Source: Echinostoma caproni (lineage: Eukaryota > Platyhelminthes > Trematoda > Plagiorchiida > Echinostomatidae). Taken from it: a DNA stretch of 30,320 nucleotides. This document shows, piece by piece, positions 19,640 to 30,320 of the stretch. The notes under the pieces are model-generated. The model did no database searches. It was not told where the DNA came from and worked only from the letters and a program-made list of their open reading frames with translations. Numbering within the stretch: position 1 is the stretch's first letter; each line of letters opens with the position of its first letter. The stretch lies in assembly GCA_900618425.1 (NCBI GenBank), contig UZAN01040619.1, forward strand, positions 29,543-59,862, in the 5' to 3' direction. The translations under genes were made by a program, and so were the position numbers.

Positions 19640-20080
19640 TGCGGATGTGTCCACCTTCACGCGTGTGTGTGTGTTTGTTCATGTGTATGCGGAATTGGCT
19701 GAGACCATAGGAGCCTGACGGGATGTGCAAATGGGACACCCACAAGCAGCGTAGGTGGAGAGTAGGAATGAGATAAGGGGATGACTGAACAAAAAGATGG
19801 ACTGATAGACAGGCACAACTGAAAAATTCGAGCCGCGTTTTGCGCTCTTGCTCTACCCCCTCCTTAAGCAAATCCTCTATGCATACTCACGCTAAATTAA
19901 GAATATTCTGCTCAGTTGTGCACCCTTTACATCATACCCGATTTGTAGGTGTGTTGGTTATTTGCTCAGTTGTCCCATCAGGACACATGACAACCTGTCC
20001 CCTTGGTCTGACGCAAGGGGATTTAGTGTATCCAGCGCATACACAAATACACACTCGCGTGCGTACGTGCACGCGTTCGC
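19640..20080. repeat. Imperfect inverted repeat upstream of the NPDC1-like gene
   Basis: Arms of roughly 190 nt (about 19640-19835 and 19895-20080) are related as reverse complements. Shared landmarks, written for the left arm, are gtgtatgcg, atgggaca, ag/taatgagataaggggatgactgaac (diverged) and gcacaactga. The minus-strand translation of one arm and the plus-strand translation of the other share a P-S-G...H-T-H/I-H-T-R pattern. The arms are quite diverged, and both hold GT/CA-rich stretches. Confidence 0.4.
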
Positions 20081-23000
20081 AGCGATCCCGAAGGCCGCAT
20101 GATGTGAAAGCGACGGTAACAGTTCAAACTTGTAAATGACGTCAGTACGAGGGAGAACCGTTCACATGCGCGGACTGTTTTAACACAAACACGAATACAG
20201 TCAGTCCATCCATCAACGTGCTAAACCGAATTATACGATGTCCTCCGTTAGCGCAAAACAAAACGATGTAGTGCACAAAATGCTTCTACCGTACGCCCAT
20301 TTGTTTTTATTTCTGGCGAACACATAAAGATTTAAAGTTTGAATTAGCAAAATCAATCTTATCCCTGATGGCGTCCCTCAAAGATGTGAAATGCTTTTAG
20401 CACATTAAAATATTGAGCAATTAGCAATCCACTTTTTATAAAATACACCAACCTTCGTTGTTCAGAATAATTAAAAAATTTTGAAGCATAATAATGATAA
20501 TATGATTGCGGATCATCCTAATCACGAGTTTCTGTTATTCATTCAGGATAACAAGTATTGAAGATTCGCCCATTTGCATACCCCAACTAGTATCAGTCGG
20601 GCTGAAAACAAAACTGTGTGAACCAATCAATGATTTTTATAGATTCGATACAATAATCACCCTCACTGACTCAAGTAGTGTAATGCTCAGAAGACAGATG
20701 GATCAGGAATCCGAAACATGGACTCGTATTGGTATTCGTCTGCCGAAATCTCCCGACATCGCAACGCAGAAAATGACCAGAGAAGTAGCGAAAGAAACCA
20801 ATGGGATTGAAAAATATGTGCAGACAAAAATGATTAGCTAAACAGGCATTAAGCAATCGCTATTTGTGTCCTGTTCATCATTGGACCCATGGTTGATTCG
20901 CATGATTTTTGTCTGCTATGGAATGTTTGCCTCTCGTTCGTTGTTTCTAAACTGTAAGGGGTTTCTCCTTGGTCGCCGTTATGTCACAGCGTTGTATCAT
21001 CACACGTAGTCATGTTGGCAAATTACGGACCTCCGTAAGTCTTCACCTGAAGGCAAAATTCAAAGTTTCGCACATGCTGCTAGAATCTCACTAGTCCGTT
21101 GGGGGCTTCCGATTCGAATATCACCATCACATATCACACTATTCCTTTCATTGTTCTACCTGCTAAGACTCTTTACCCAATGAACTTCATTTGCAATATG
21201 GATTTTAGTCAGCCAAAATACTAGTCTCACTTTTCTATAGCACACATCCATTGCCGTTTGAACTCGGCAAACATTACTGCTTTTCAATAACATGAAATTC
21301 TGAAAATTTAAAGAAAGTTTTTAATTAGGTGTATCAAAGGGAAGTTGCAACTTCATCCTTTGAAAACATTTTCCCCTATTTCACGGTGTTGTTTTTTATC
21401 TAAATACGTAACAACTTTTACATTTTGAAAAGTTGCATATAACATGCAGTGAGATATTTCGGTTATCTTTCCCAAATTGGACGCGAATATTTCTTTGTTT
21501 CAAGTCCGACTGGCCTCGATCGTGAAACATTCTTCCGTGCCCGCTAATGAAAAGTCAAAAGCCGCAATCTGATTCAATGCAATGCATGAATTTCGTCCAC
21601 TAGCATATCACAAATCCTCTCTCCAGAGGCTGGCCGGAAATCTGAGTGGGGTACTAAAAGCATCTCGCGCACTCAGCCTTGCACTTGCTGTCGTGCACCC
21701 CGGAGATTTTCAGTGCCTTCCAAAGATATTAGGTCGAAGTGAATAACTCACAACGGTTTCCGGAAAGATACGGATTTCCCGGTATATGGAACACAAGAAT
21801 TAAATGTCAGGTTCTCAACAACCAACTGGCGATTTTATCTTCTACTACTGAAATGAACTAAGTAGCATACATATTAGATGGATATTTCACCATGTGTTTA
21901 CGAATTTGTGCGTCTTAATTGAGAACAGGCTTTCACGCATGAACTGTTCTTTGAGATTATTGTGGGTACTTACTTGAAATTAACGATGCCCTTAAGGCAT
22001 GGCGTGAAATCGATGACAGGTTGAAAGTTTAGACAAATGTCTTCGTACACTCACAACAAACGAATAGAGTTTTGAAAAACGTAATATCCAAGATCAGATT
22101 CGATGACTAGGGGCTAAGAAGAAAAAATATTGTAAGTGCCGTACTCATTGACTTAAAATCTGGACAAAATACAGCTACTAACATTACCGATAGGCTACTT
22201 TAGTATTCTCACGTCTAGTGCCATCTAGGGAAATTTTCTGTGCCGGACATTTTAGGGTCACAAAAATTAAATCAAACAACAGCATTTCCCGGAAAACCTT
22301 CTCTAGGTATCACTTCATACACTTTGTATATTAGTGTGTTGCTTTGCCTATCCCATGTTTCAATATATTTTTCATAAAGATCGTTCATTTATCACAAATA
22401 AACTTTGATTTTTTAAATAAAACAGTATTCTGTTCTGATTTCTGATTGCAGTTTTCATTACTTTTTGGCAGGCATTCGTCATCCACTCATACCATATTTG
22501 TCTTTCTCTTCTATCTACGCAATTCTACCTCTAACTTCAACCCTTTTGCTGTTAGTTGGTAATTTTAAAAACCGTTTGGGGTATGAAAATACAGTGCCCC
22601 CCCCCCCCTTCATTCGAAGCAAACAGCATCGAACCCGATAAAATTTCTTCGATCCACGGAGGACATTCATTTTTATGAGTTAATTTCAGAAACACCGCCA
22701 AACATGGTTCAAACATGAAGATGGCTCCAAATAAATTCTGTGAAATTATTGTTGCCCATTATGTTTGAAGTAAAACATAAAACAACCCTCCTGTAGTTAA
22801 TTACTGTATCACGCATTAACTCATTGTTAATTTATTTCGGCCTTTGTGTTTTCTTTATGTTGCTATTTTGAACAAACTCGCTGGGGATAATTGTGATGGA
22901 AAAAATTGGAATAACTGGATTATCTCCGTGTCAATTCACCTCTTGTTATTCAAAAACACTGTCTCTCTCTCCCTACCTGAGATTGACGTCCATATAACTT

Positions 23001-25788
23001 AAAAATACTCGATAAATGGCAATGAAATTAATGCACCTACGGCTGCATATTCATGATGCCATTCCATCCGAAAGCACCGTCATCACAGACTGCTTCTTGA
23101 CTCGGCTGTTAGAACTTTCCGCGAACATCAGATCTGAGATTTCTGCTACCGAAATCCTGCATTTTAAAACATTCAATGATAGTGGAATGTGTGACAATTT
23201 GTACAACATAAAGGCGCGTTCTGGCCAATTGGGTGGCACAACACCTGAAGCATCAGTGGCTTCGTAGTTCAAAGATATCCTATCAATATTTTTCAACTTT
23301 CAATGTGTAAAAATAAACTTGTTTCAATTTAATAGTGACCTCAGTCGATTTCGTATACGTTAATATCCGTGCTATCGACAGATGGTTCAGAGAAGCAGTG
23401 AGAAACAAATTATTTACAAGAATACTGAGATAATTGAAACAACCGAGACGCACATGTGTAGGATCGACTTTTGGTCAACTTTAATGTCCTTAGTTCCAAG
23501 TAGTACGAGGGATGGCCATATGTCACAATTATTGAGGTTTTCCTTATTAATGTACCGAATTGAAACTTTATGTTCACCAAAAGTTCAATCTGGTATTAAT
23601 TAATATCCTCTCTTTTACTACCGCAAGTTAATAATCGTATTCTTCTCGTTCATACAAAAACTGGTAGAGTGCGCAGAATAGCTTCATTTGTTGCGATGGT
23701 ATCCGCCGAACGCTTACAACGGCATCCGTGTGAAAGGCCTTATTGGCCTGCCATGTCCATGTATATGCTCATAAAAAAGCAATATTTGATACTCGTCAAA
23801 ACAGGATCCACTTTGCGCCGTAGCTTTTTATATTGATGTATGCGTATTAGAGATGGTCGCTGTGCCTGTTCTAAGGGGCATCTCTCGCCCAAAGTTCCAA
23901 CAATCATTACTGCCAAATATAATGTTTTCTTATTAAGGGCATGGTCGTCCTTAAGGTCTATGCTTTAAATAAGGGGAGTACTTTAAGGTAAAAAACAATC
24001 TTCACAGTTTTTTATATATCAACTCTCAGAAGTTATTTACTCATGCCGAAGAAATAATAGTTCGTGAAATCTCTTCCATGATAAATAATTATCAAAACGT
24101 GAAAAATCAGTATCATTTCTTGGAAAGCAACTTCCGTATGTATTTCATTACTATCAGAAACATTTGGTTTAAGGTGATTGAGATTTACTACCAATGGCTG
24201 ACCGTTTGCTTGAACTGGATGTCTGAAACGTCGTTGAAGAAACTATCTGTTCAAAAATTATGATCCATAAAATTACTTATGCACTTCCGTGGAGACTGCG
24301 AGGCCGGGTGTATCCACATAAAAACCAGACCATCTGTTCCACTTGGAGTGGAGTATCAGATGCTCTTTCCTCGTGGCACTCCGTTTAGCGTCTATGGGTG
24401 GTTTTTTTACTGCAGTTAGACCAATTGATAGGCTTGTCTGTTAAAGTACAAACGTTTTCATATTAAGTCTCTGACCAGAATGTTTGCCACACCGGTGGTA
24501 GGATAATGTCAAATGGTGAATGAAATTCATTTCTGGTCTATGGTATTGTGATGTTTGGTAACCGATCACAAGTACAAACTATAATGATGGTTCGCGATTA
24601 TTGCACAAGCCTGGGGGATAAATTGGGTGTCTACCAAATAGAATCAGTTATTTGAACCAGCTAAGACGAAGAACAGCCAAAAAAACTATTTCAGTGAAAT
24701 TGTTACACTCTTTTTTTAGAGACGGTTTAAAAGTTTATTGCCACGTGATTATTCCACGAAACACATTTTAGTTTGTTGGGTATTTTAATTTGAACTGTTG
24801 TTCTTTTAGGTATTACCCTTCCGCACAATCCCTAATTCATCCAGTCACTGGAGAAGCATTAGACTTCGGTTTCACTGTCGTTAGAGCTCATCAGCAGTGC
24901 ACATGCACCAACCAGTCCTGGATTTGAACTCCCTGTATGGATAGTGTTTGTGTTACTTTTTGTCAACTAACTTATGCCCGGAATCTTTAATTCAACTTTG
25001 TAGATTTATAGTCTTCAATGACATCCCGGTCAGCAGATTCCAGTAGTATACCATGTAAAACACTGATTGTAAAATTTATCTCTTAAGTGTCGAAATACAT
25101 TGCCACCCAAAAGAGAGTTTAGATGGAACTTCTCTTCAATGGTACACAAATGAGATGAAGTGTGAACGGAGTCTATAAACTTCAAGGTGATTTATTTTTT
25201 TCTCTCTCCATTAACTGACGTTGCACAAGTATTGCGCCAACTAACGGCAATATCCTCCCTAAATTCTTATGCAAAAACCGCATCCCGCAGCCAAAACCAC
25301 GCCCCCTCTGTATCAAATGGTAATAAACAACACCTACTGAACACCGAACAAACGCAAACCAACGAAAATCAAATTACTAATGAACGAACGACTAAGAAAA
25401 CCAAAAATAACTTTTAAAAAATATGATGCTCGACAGCAATCGTCGAAATAGATTACGCTGATCTTGTGGAGGAAGGAATCCTCCCCCTGAATTCTGAATT
25501 CATTGTTGAACTCTCTTGTGTAGTTACCAGCCGCTCACCTGTGAATTCGTTTTCTTCATTTTTGCTGCTGATGAAGTAGAATAAAGGTTTTATTCACATG
25601 ACAGGATACAAGTGCCGATAATCAATTTAATCGTGGCTTAAACTCAACGGAATTCTATCGCCTGAGGTTAAAATAAAACCATCTATATAAACTCTTTGGC
25701 ACTCGTTTCATTAAACCACTCTGAATCGATCGGGTATGAAGAAAACGCTTTTGTAGTATGAAAGTAATTGAGGATTTGATTTATTTTC
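20081..25788. other. Intergenic DNA, no gene recognised
   Basis: AT-rich sequence with a C12 run at 22597. Open stretches at 20506-20841 (+), 23016-23267 (+) with 23051-23296 (-), and 25187-25417 (+) have no family signature. Near 24865-24900 there is a repeat-like phrase (cttcggtttcactgtcgtta gagctcatcagc) that I could not name. No RNA gene was found. Confidence 0.5.
22597..22608. repeat. C12 homopolymer
   Basis: Twelve consecutive C residues in otherwise AT-rich intergenic DNA; its true length is prone to sequencing error. Confidence 0.9.
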
Positions 25789-26092
25789 ATGATGAATTCG
25801 TCTTGTAAATGAGGCGTGAGCTGAGCAGTAGTGCGAATCCATCGACCCAACTGGGGATCGAACCCACTCGGCCGTCTGGCAGCTAATCTCACTGTTTCTC
25901 ATCCTCCCAACAAGGTTAAAACAGCTGTCCAGTGTTTCCCAGCTTACGTTTTACCTATGAGGTCCCGGGTTCCATCCCAAGTTGGGTTGATGGATTCGCA
26001 CAGTTGATGAGACCCAACCAGGTCGAAACAGCTGTCCAGTGCTTCCCAGCCTTTCAGCTCACACCTCATTTACACGATGAATCCATCATAAA
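25789..26092. repeat. Two SINE-like copies in inverted orientation, with internal direct repeats
   Basis: The left arm (about 25789-25870) reads atgatgaattcgtcttgtaa atgaggcgtgagctg... tgcgaatccatcgacccaac. The right arm (about 25965-26092) is its imperfect reverse complement, with a roughly 45-nt insertion. Both arms carry a B-box-like tRNA motif (minus strand gggttcgatcccc near 25855; plus strand cgggttccatccc near 25967). A 33-nt direct repeat (aaacagctgtccagtg with cttcccagc or tttcccagc) occurs at about 25913-25945 and 26018-26051. Confidence 0.65.
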
Positions 26093-29000
26093 AACGCTTT
26101 TTGCATCTTTGTGCATTTGGAGCGGCCTACTTTTCGCTTTGTAAGGAATAAGACAGTTTAGTTTTTCCCATGTTTTCCAAAAACTCAGGCCTTGATGCGT
26201 TCAGCGCACATGGGTTTTGTCATCATCCGTTAAGTTCATCTAGCAATGATTGAAAACTGTGACTTGCTTTTCACCAGCAATGGCCGAATCATCTATCCCA
26301 CCATAGACACAAACGATTCAGTACGTTGTGTGAACGGACCGGTTAGTTGTGATCACTCATTTGACGCAGTTTCCTTGGGTGAAAATGCAAATAAAATTCT
26401 ATTCAGTAGTGTGTTTCCGTCTGGTATCAATATATATGAATATATATGCATGTGTGCGTGTGAAATGTTGAGTAATATAGATGTCCGATTTCTTTACTGA
26501 AAATAATTGCAGTTGTTTGCGTGAATAGCAAGATAAAGTAGGGGCCACTAGTGGAATATAGTTAACAGCCTACACTGGATAGGTGATTCGAATGTGAAAA
26601 TATCAGTCCCACCGGTGTAATCTTTCAGCTCATCTGGTATAGCGTGCGTTATTTGGCAGGTGGCAAACTTCAGTAACTTTCCATTCACTCATGAGTACGT
26701 TGGTTGAAAACAATTAACTAGATTACTTTCTCTGAGTCGGCTTTTGCTTCGAGCACAAGACAAATACGAAAGGGTATTGATGATAATATTAATACTGATT
26801 TCTGTGTGTGCTTTGTGATTTATTTTTTAATGCACTGTCTAACACAGTTTCGTTTTTCTACGTTTTCATCGCAATTAGTGTATGTTTATGTAAACAGACT
26901 GCGGTACAACGATAGTCCGGTGCGTTTGAATGGCAGCTAAACATGTCGGATCGCCATTGAATCGTCCCGTGATCTAAATTTACCAACGTTTTTACGTGCC
27001 CTGTTGAACGTTGATTGGTCACATTACAATACTGGGAACCACTTGTATTGTCCTCTACTCAACAGAATGAAAGGAAACAGTTTTTTCATCATATTTAATT
27101 CAGAAATAGTTTATAAGTTAATAGATCCTCTGGTAGTTCAATCGCACATCCTAATGCTTTTCCCATAACGATATTCACTTTTGCCAAAAGGGACAGGCAA
27201 AAGACAATGGATTGTCCTCAACTCAGCACTATCGGGGCAGTTGTTGATTGCCAAATCTGTACGTTACAGAAACGAAACAGAATCGCGAATGTTTGTGAAG
27301 ATGGCGGAGTGGAGAGAACAAGCAGGAAGAAGTGCTACTTTGATGGTGCACATGCCGCCTAAAGCAGCTGCTGTCCACATATGTTCCACCGCTCAGGAAT
27401 GGTTGGGTAGAATTGTGGTGAACTTGCGGAACAGCTGTGAATATATTACGCATTTTGTGTCCTGTACGCCGAAAATAAATTAAACCAAAATCACATTATA
27501 CCAGGGTATAAATTCATCTAATTATTTTCTTACGTCTGATGTTGCAATTATGTTAGTGGTTACAGTTGCAAATCAATTAGATTAACGTCAATAAAATGAA
27601 CACAATATGCAGTCTGGTTGGTCCCTTTCCATCGAGTAGACCAACTGTGTACCATGGACTATGACAAAAGACTCCATCTCAGTCTTTACGAACTCCGACC
27701 ACACGTATGAGCTACGCTATGGAGATAACAAAGTCATCAGTACACAGGGCTGAATAGCCAAATGAACATCATGTTTACGATTCCTGTACAAGTGTCGTAA
27801 ACCGTGACCTTAAGACCCAGACCAATTTCCAATCAACAAAACTCCTCCTTACCAATGCTTATCACATGACCACCACACTTAACTTGGAATGTGACGCACA
27901 TATGTGCGCATATATCCGCTTCAATGCTCTTCCATATTTGCAAGTTTGAGGTGTGATTTATTTACCTTGACTTTCAACAAGGTGAAATCGCGGTCACAAA
28001 ATCTTATGTTTTGGTTTTACTCGTCGCGGCTAATTACAAACCCACCATCGAGTGAGCACGAAGGCCCATTTTCCCATCAGATCCACCCATGGATCGCTTG
28101 TTTTCAGCGAAAAAGTTACCTGCGGTTTTTGTTGCACCTATGGATGTAGGTTTATCGGCATTCGAGCCTTTCAGGGCATAATCTCAAGGGTCACAATCTG
28201 GGTTTACTCCAAGTGTGAAAATCAAAGCATTTGCAAGAGGCAGGGCATTCATTCAATTCCAATTCAGCGATATTTTCGAGCTTTACCGAAGGTGGGTCTA
28301 TCCGAACACCAAACCTGACAATTTGCATTGACTTGGCAATATGCCACCCACCTAAGTGTTGCATTCATGAACTTATATTTCATCTGAACTTTAAAATGTA
28401 CTACACTACATGTATCACATGCGTCACAAGAGGCATCCCTCCATTTCTGTTGTTTATCATTCCATCTTCTGGGTCACAGATTTGTTGCTCTATCCCGTAA
28501 AACGCACATTAGCTTTGGAGGAAATAACTGTTGGCATAGGAAGAAAGCGTATGTGCATAGAAACCGAACTCGTTCCCTCGGTGACACGAGGAATAAACAG
28601 GATGGACGAATGGTCATAATCTCGCATAAAAACAGACGGAATGAACAGCTGCCCCGGGCAGTCCCAGTGTTGCGAGATACTACTTACTTGTAAGTAGTCG
28701 GTAACTTCCAATGATTAAAAATAGAACAAGACCATCAAGGACCAAGTAATATATTTGGGAAGAATAAACACTGCCTGCTATACCCATTGCCCAATGTGTC
28801 GCGATGTGCTGCGAAGGCATGTTTCTGATGAGCTTTTCGTGTTATGCATGCAAAATTAGTGACCTTCAATATGTATTCCGCAATAAAGAATTCCCCTCGA
28901 CCAGCACCGCCTTTTCGGAATATAACACCAGGACTATCGGTACTGAAAATGACCAACCCGTTAGTACTGGAAACCCAGCGATTTCAGGAATTGTGCCTGT

Positions 29001-30262
29001 TTATCTAATGAATCGGTTTCCTGTCAAACTGTTCCAGACAGTCGGTGAATATTGCAACAGTAGTAAATTGGTTATGCGTAACCCCCTTCTGTGTACTCAA
29101 AAATGATGTGTGTAGATACTTGGGCTGCTCTGGCCCGCGCCAAACATCATATACGGAGCAAAACCAAACAGCGGATAAGTGAACGAACAATTACGATCAT
29201 TGAGAACCTTACATTCTGTCTTGAAGTGAAACCAACCTTAGCAATCTATGAAGTGAATTTTACTTTCCCCACGATAACTAATTAGCGATAATTGTTATTA
29301 AATATTGGCAGGATTACGAATCACTGAAAACGAGCTTGTTCCTCAAACTGTGTTTTGTCTGGAATTTGGGATTATTCAGATAACGCCATTATCACAACTA
29401 CTCGCGGGTAGTGTATTCCAGTCCCTCCTTCACCGTTCATCTTCCACATTTCCTGCTTCATAGCGGTTTCTGATTGACCGCAATCGCGTTGTGGAACACT
29501 GGCTATTGCAATTAATCCCATTTTTATAAACGATCTGCTATCCAATGCTCTCGTTTTGCTTTCACTTTAATGAAATACCAAATTTACAGAAACTATACTC
29601 AAAAAACTGCTAATCACAAATTTTACCATCAAGTATGCACTTTGTTATTTGGATAAAATCAATTGCGAGGGGGCGTTGCATTTCTATTGACTTGTTTGTT
29701 GCTGAACTAGTTCAGTTTAGCCTAGTTTTCTGACTGCCAAAAAACCAATGAATGATGAAATTTGAAACGCCAGTGACTGAATCCATGAGTACACAAGCCA
29801 CATAATCGGTGCTATAATCGGATTAAAGAGGATCAGTTGAACAGCGAGAATGCGAAACTCCAGTCGGATTAGTCTCGATGACAGGACGGAAAATGTCAAA
29901 ACACTTATATCGTCCATATGTTAAGTCAGAACAACCAAGACTGACCGACCAAACCCAATTTTTCTCTGATAATGACACCACAATACGTTAAGCGTCAGAA
30001 ACCATTTGGAGTAATCTGTATCAGTGGGAATGCTAGAAAGCCGAAGTAATAGCTACCAACCGGTGGGAACCCTTCTCGTGCTAACAAAAGACCTGTTTGT
30101 AAACCTAGCTATACCTTAGTGACCCCTATTAATTACATTATTAATTACATTTCTGTTTGAGTATTTTATAAACCACTCAATCGCGGATTTTCACAATCGT
30201 GTTTTTCTGCCAAAGACACCAGATGAACTGCAACAAACTGATCCAGGACATCACTCGTGCGT

Positions 30263-30264
<2 letters not shown>
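26093..30264. other. Intergenic DNA, no gene recognised
   Basis: It contains clusters of unassigned open stretches (27181-27483; 27904-28711 on both strands; 29717-29917 minus, hydrophobic). It also has short AT runs near 26427-26450 and a palindrome at 28679-28698. None has splice or family evidence sufficient to call an exon. Confidence 0.5.

Positions 30265-30320
<56 letters not shown>
30265..30320. repeat. CT dinucleotide microsatellite running off the window end
   Basis: CT repeat with one CCC interruption near 30273. It reaches the last base, so its length is unknown and the contig may break here. Confidence 0.97.

Noticed and set aside
19632..20139. Two similar-looking ORFs on opposite strands as a gene pair
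   Set aside because: Their resemblance comes from the inverted repeat; the content is GT/CA-rich and not protein-like.
27181..27483. 100-codon plus-strand ORF as a gene
   Set aside because: No domain recognised, and the opposite strand is also open; not enough to call.
29717..29917. Hydrophobic minus-strand ORF (66 codons) as a membrane protein
   Set aside because: No family motif, no splice context, and hydrophobic frames arise easily in AT-rich DNA.
1..30320. CRISPR arrays, bacterial operons, ribosome binding sites, rRNA or snRNA genes
   Set aside because: None seen; the repeats are microsatellites or transposon pieces and the gene structure is eukaryotic.

Overview
The window reads as nuclear DNA of a flatworm, most probably a digenean trematode. 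It is AT-rich, with kilobase-scale introns bounded by GT/AG, many decayed retroelements and microsatellites. The retroelements include Penelope-like elements with a GIY-YIG nuclease domain and an RTE-type LINE tail of a kind I recall as abundant in flukes. No bacterial, viral or CRISPR features were seen. The species cannot be fixed from the sequence alone.

The one gene I can reconstruct lies on the minus strand from 19374 down to 3839. It has eight coding exons whose phases all fit (274+123+96+99+67+189+94+153 nt = 365 codons including the stop). The product is a 364-residue type I membrane protein of the NPDC1 / CAB-1 family. It has a signal peptide in exon 1, a cysteine-free ectodomain in exons 1-4, a single membrane helix in exon 5, and the conserved cytoplasmic tail in exons 6-8. 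In animals this family is neuronal: CAB-1 in C. elegans binds the Rab3 exchange factor AEX-3. The exons are only 67-274 nt long, and no single reading frame shows the gene.

Layout. 1-2390: two 3' halves of Penelope-like elements, both minus strand, of different ages. 2391-3838: 3' flank and probable 3' UTR of the NPDC1-like gene. 3839-19374: the gene. Its introns hold an RTE LINE tail (about 7.8-8.1 kb), a tRNA-SINE-like fragment (about 12.0 kb), a LINE reverse-transcriptase fragment (about 13.1-13.45 kb), two tetranucleotide microsatellites and one GT repeat. Intron 1 also has a textbook juxtaposed acceptor/donor that looks like a recursive splice site. 19375-20140: 5' flank, relatively CpG-rich, with an acceptor 6 nt before the ATG and a 0.4-kb imperfect inverted repeat. 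20140-30264: no gene recognised; it holds an inverted pair of SINE-like repeats (25.8-26.1 kb), several unassigned open stretches and a C12 run. 30265-30320: a CT microsatellite that runs off the end.

No wholly new system could be demonstrated. The most useful observations are the reconstructed NPDC1/CAB-1 orthologue, its in-phase (1-1) skippable ectodomain exons, the candidate recursive splice site, and a possible trans-splice acceptor that would put a leader AUG in frame.
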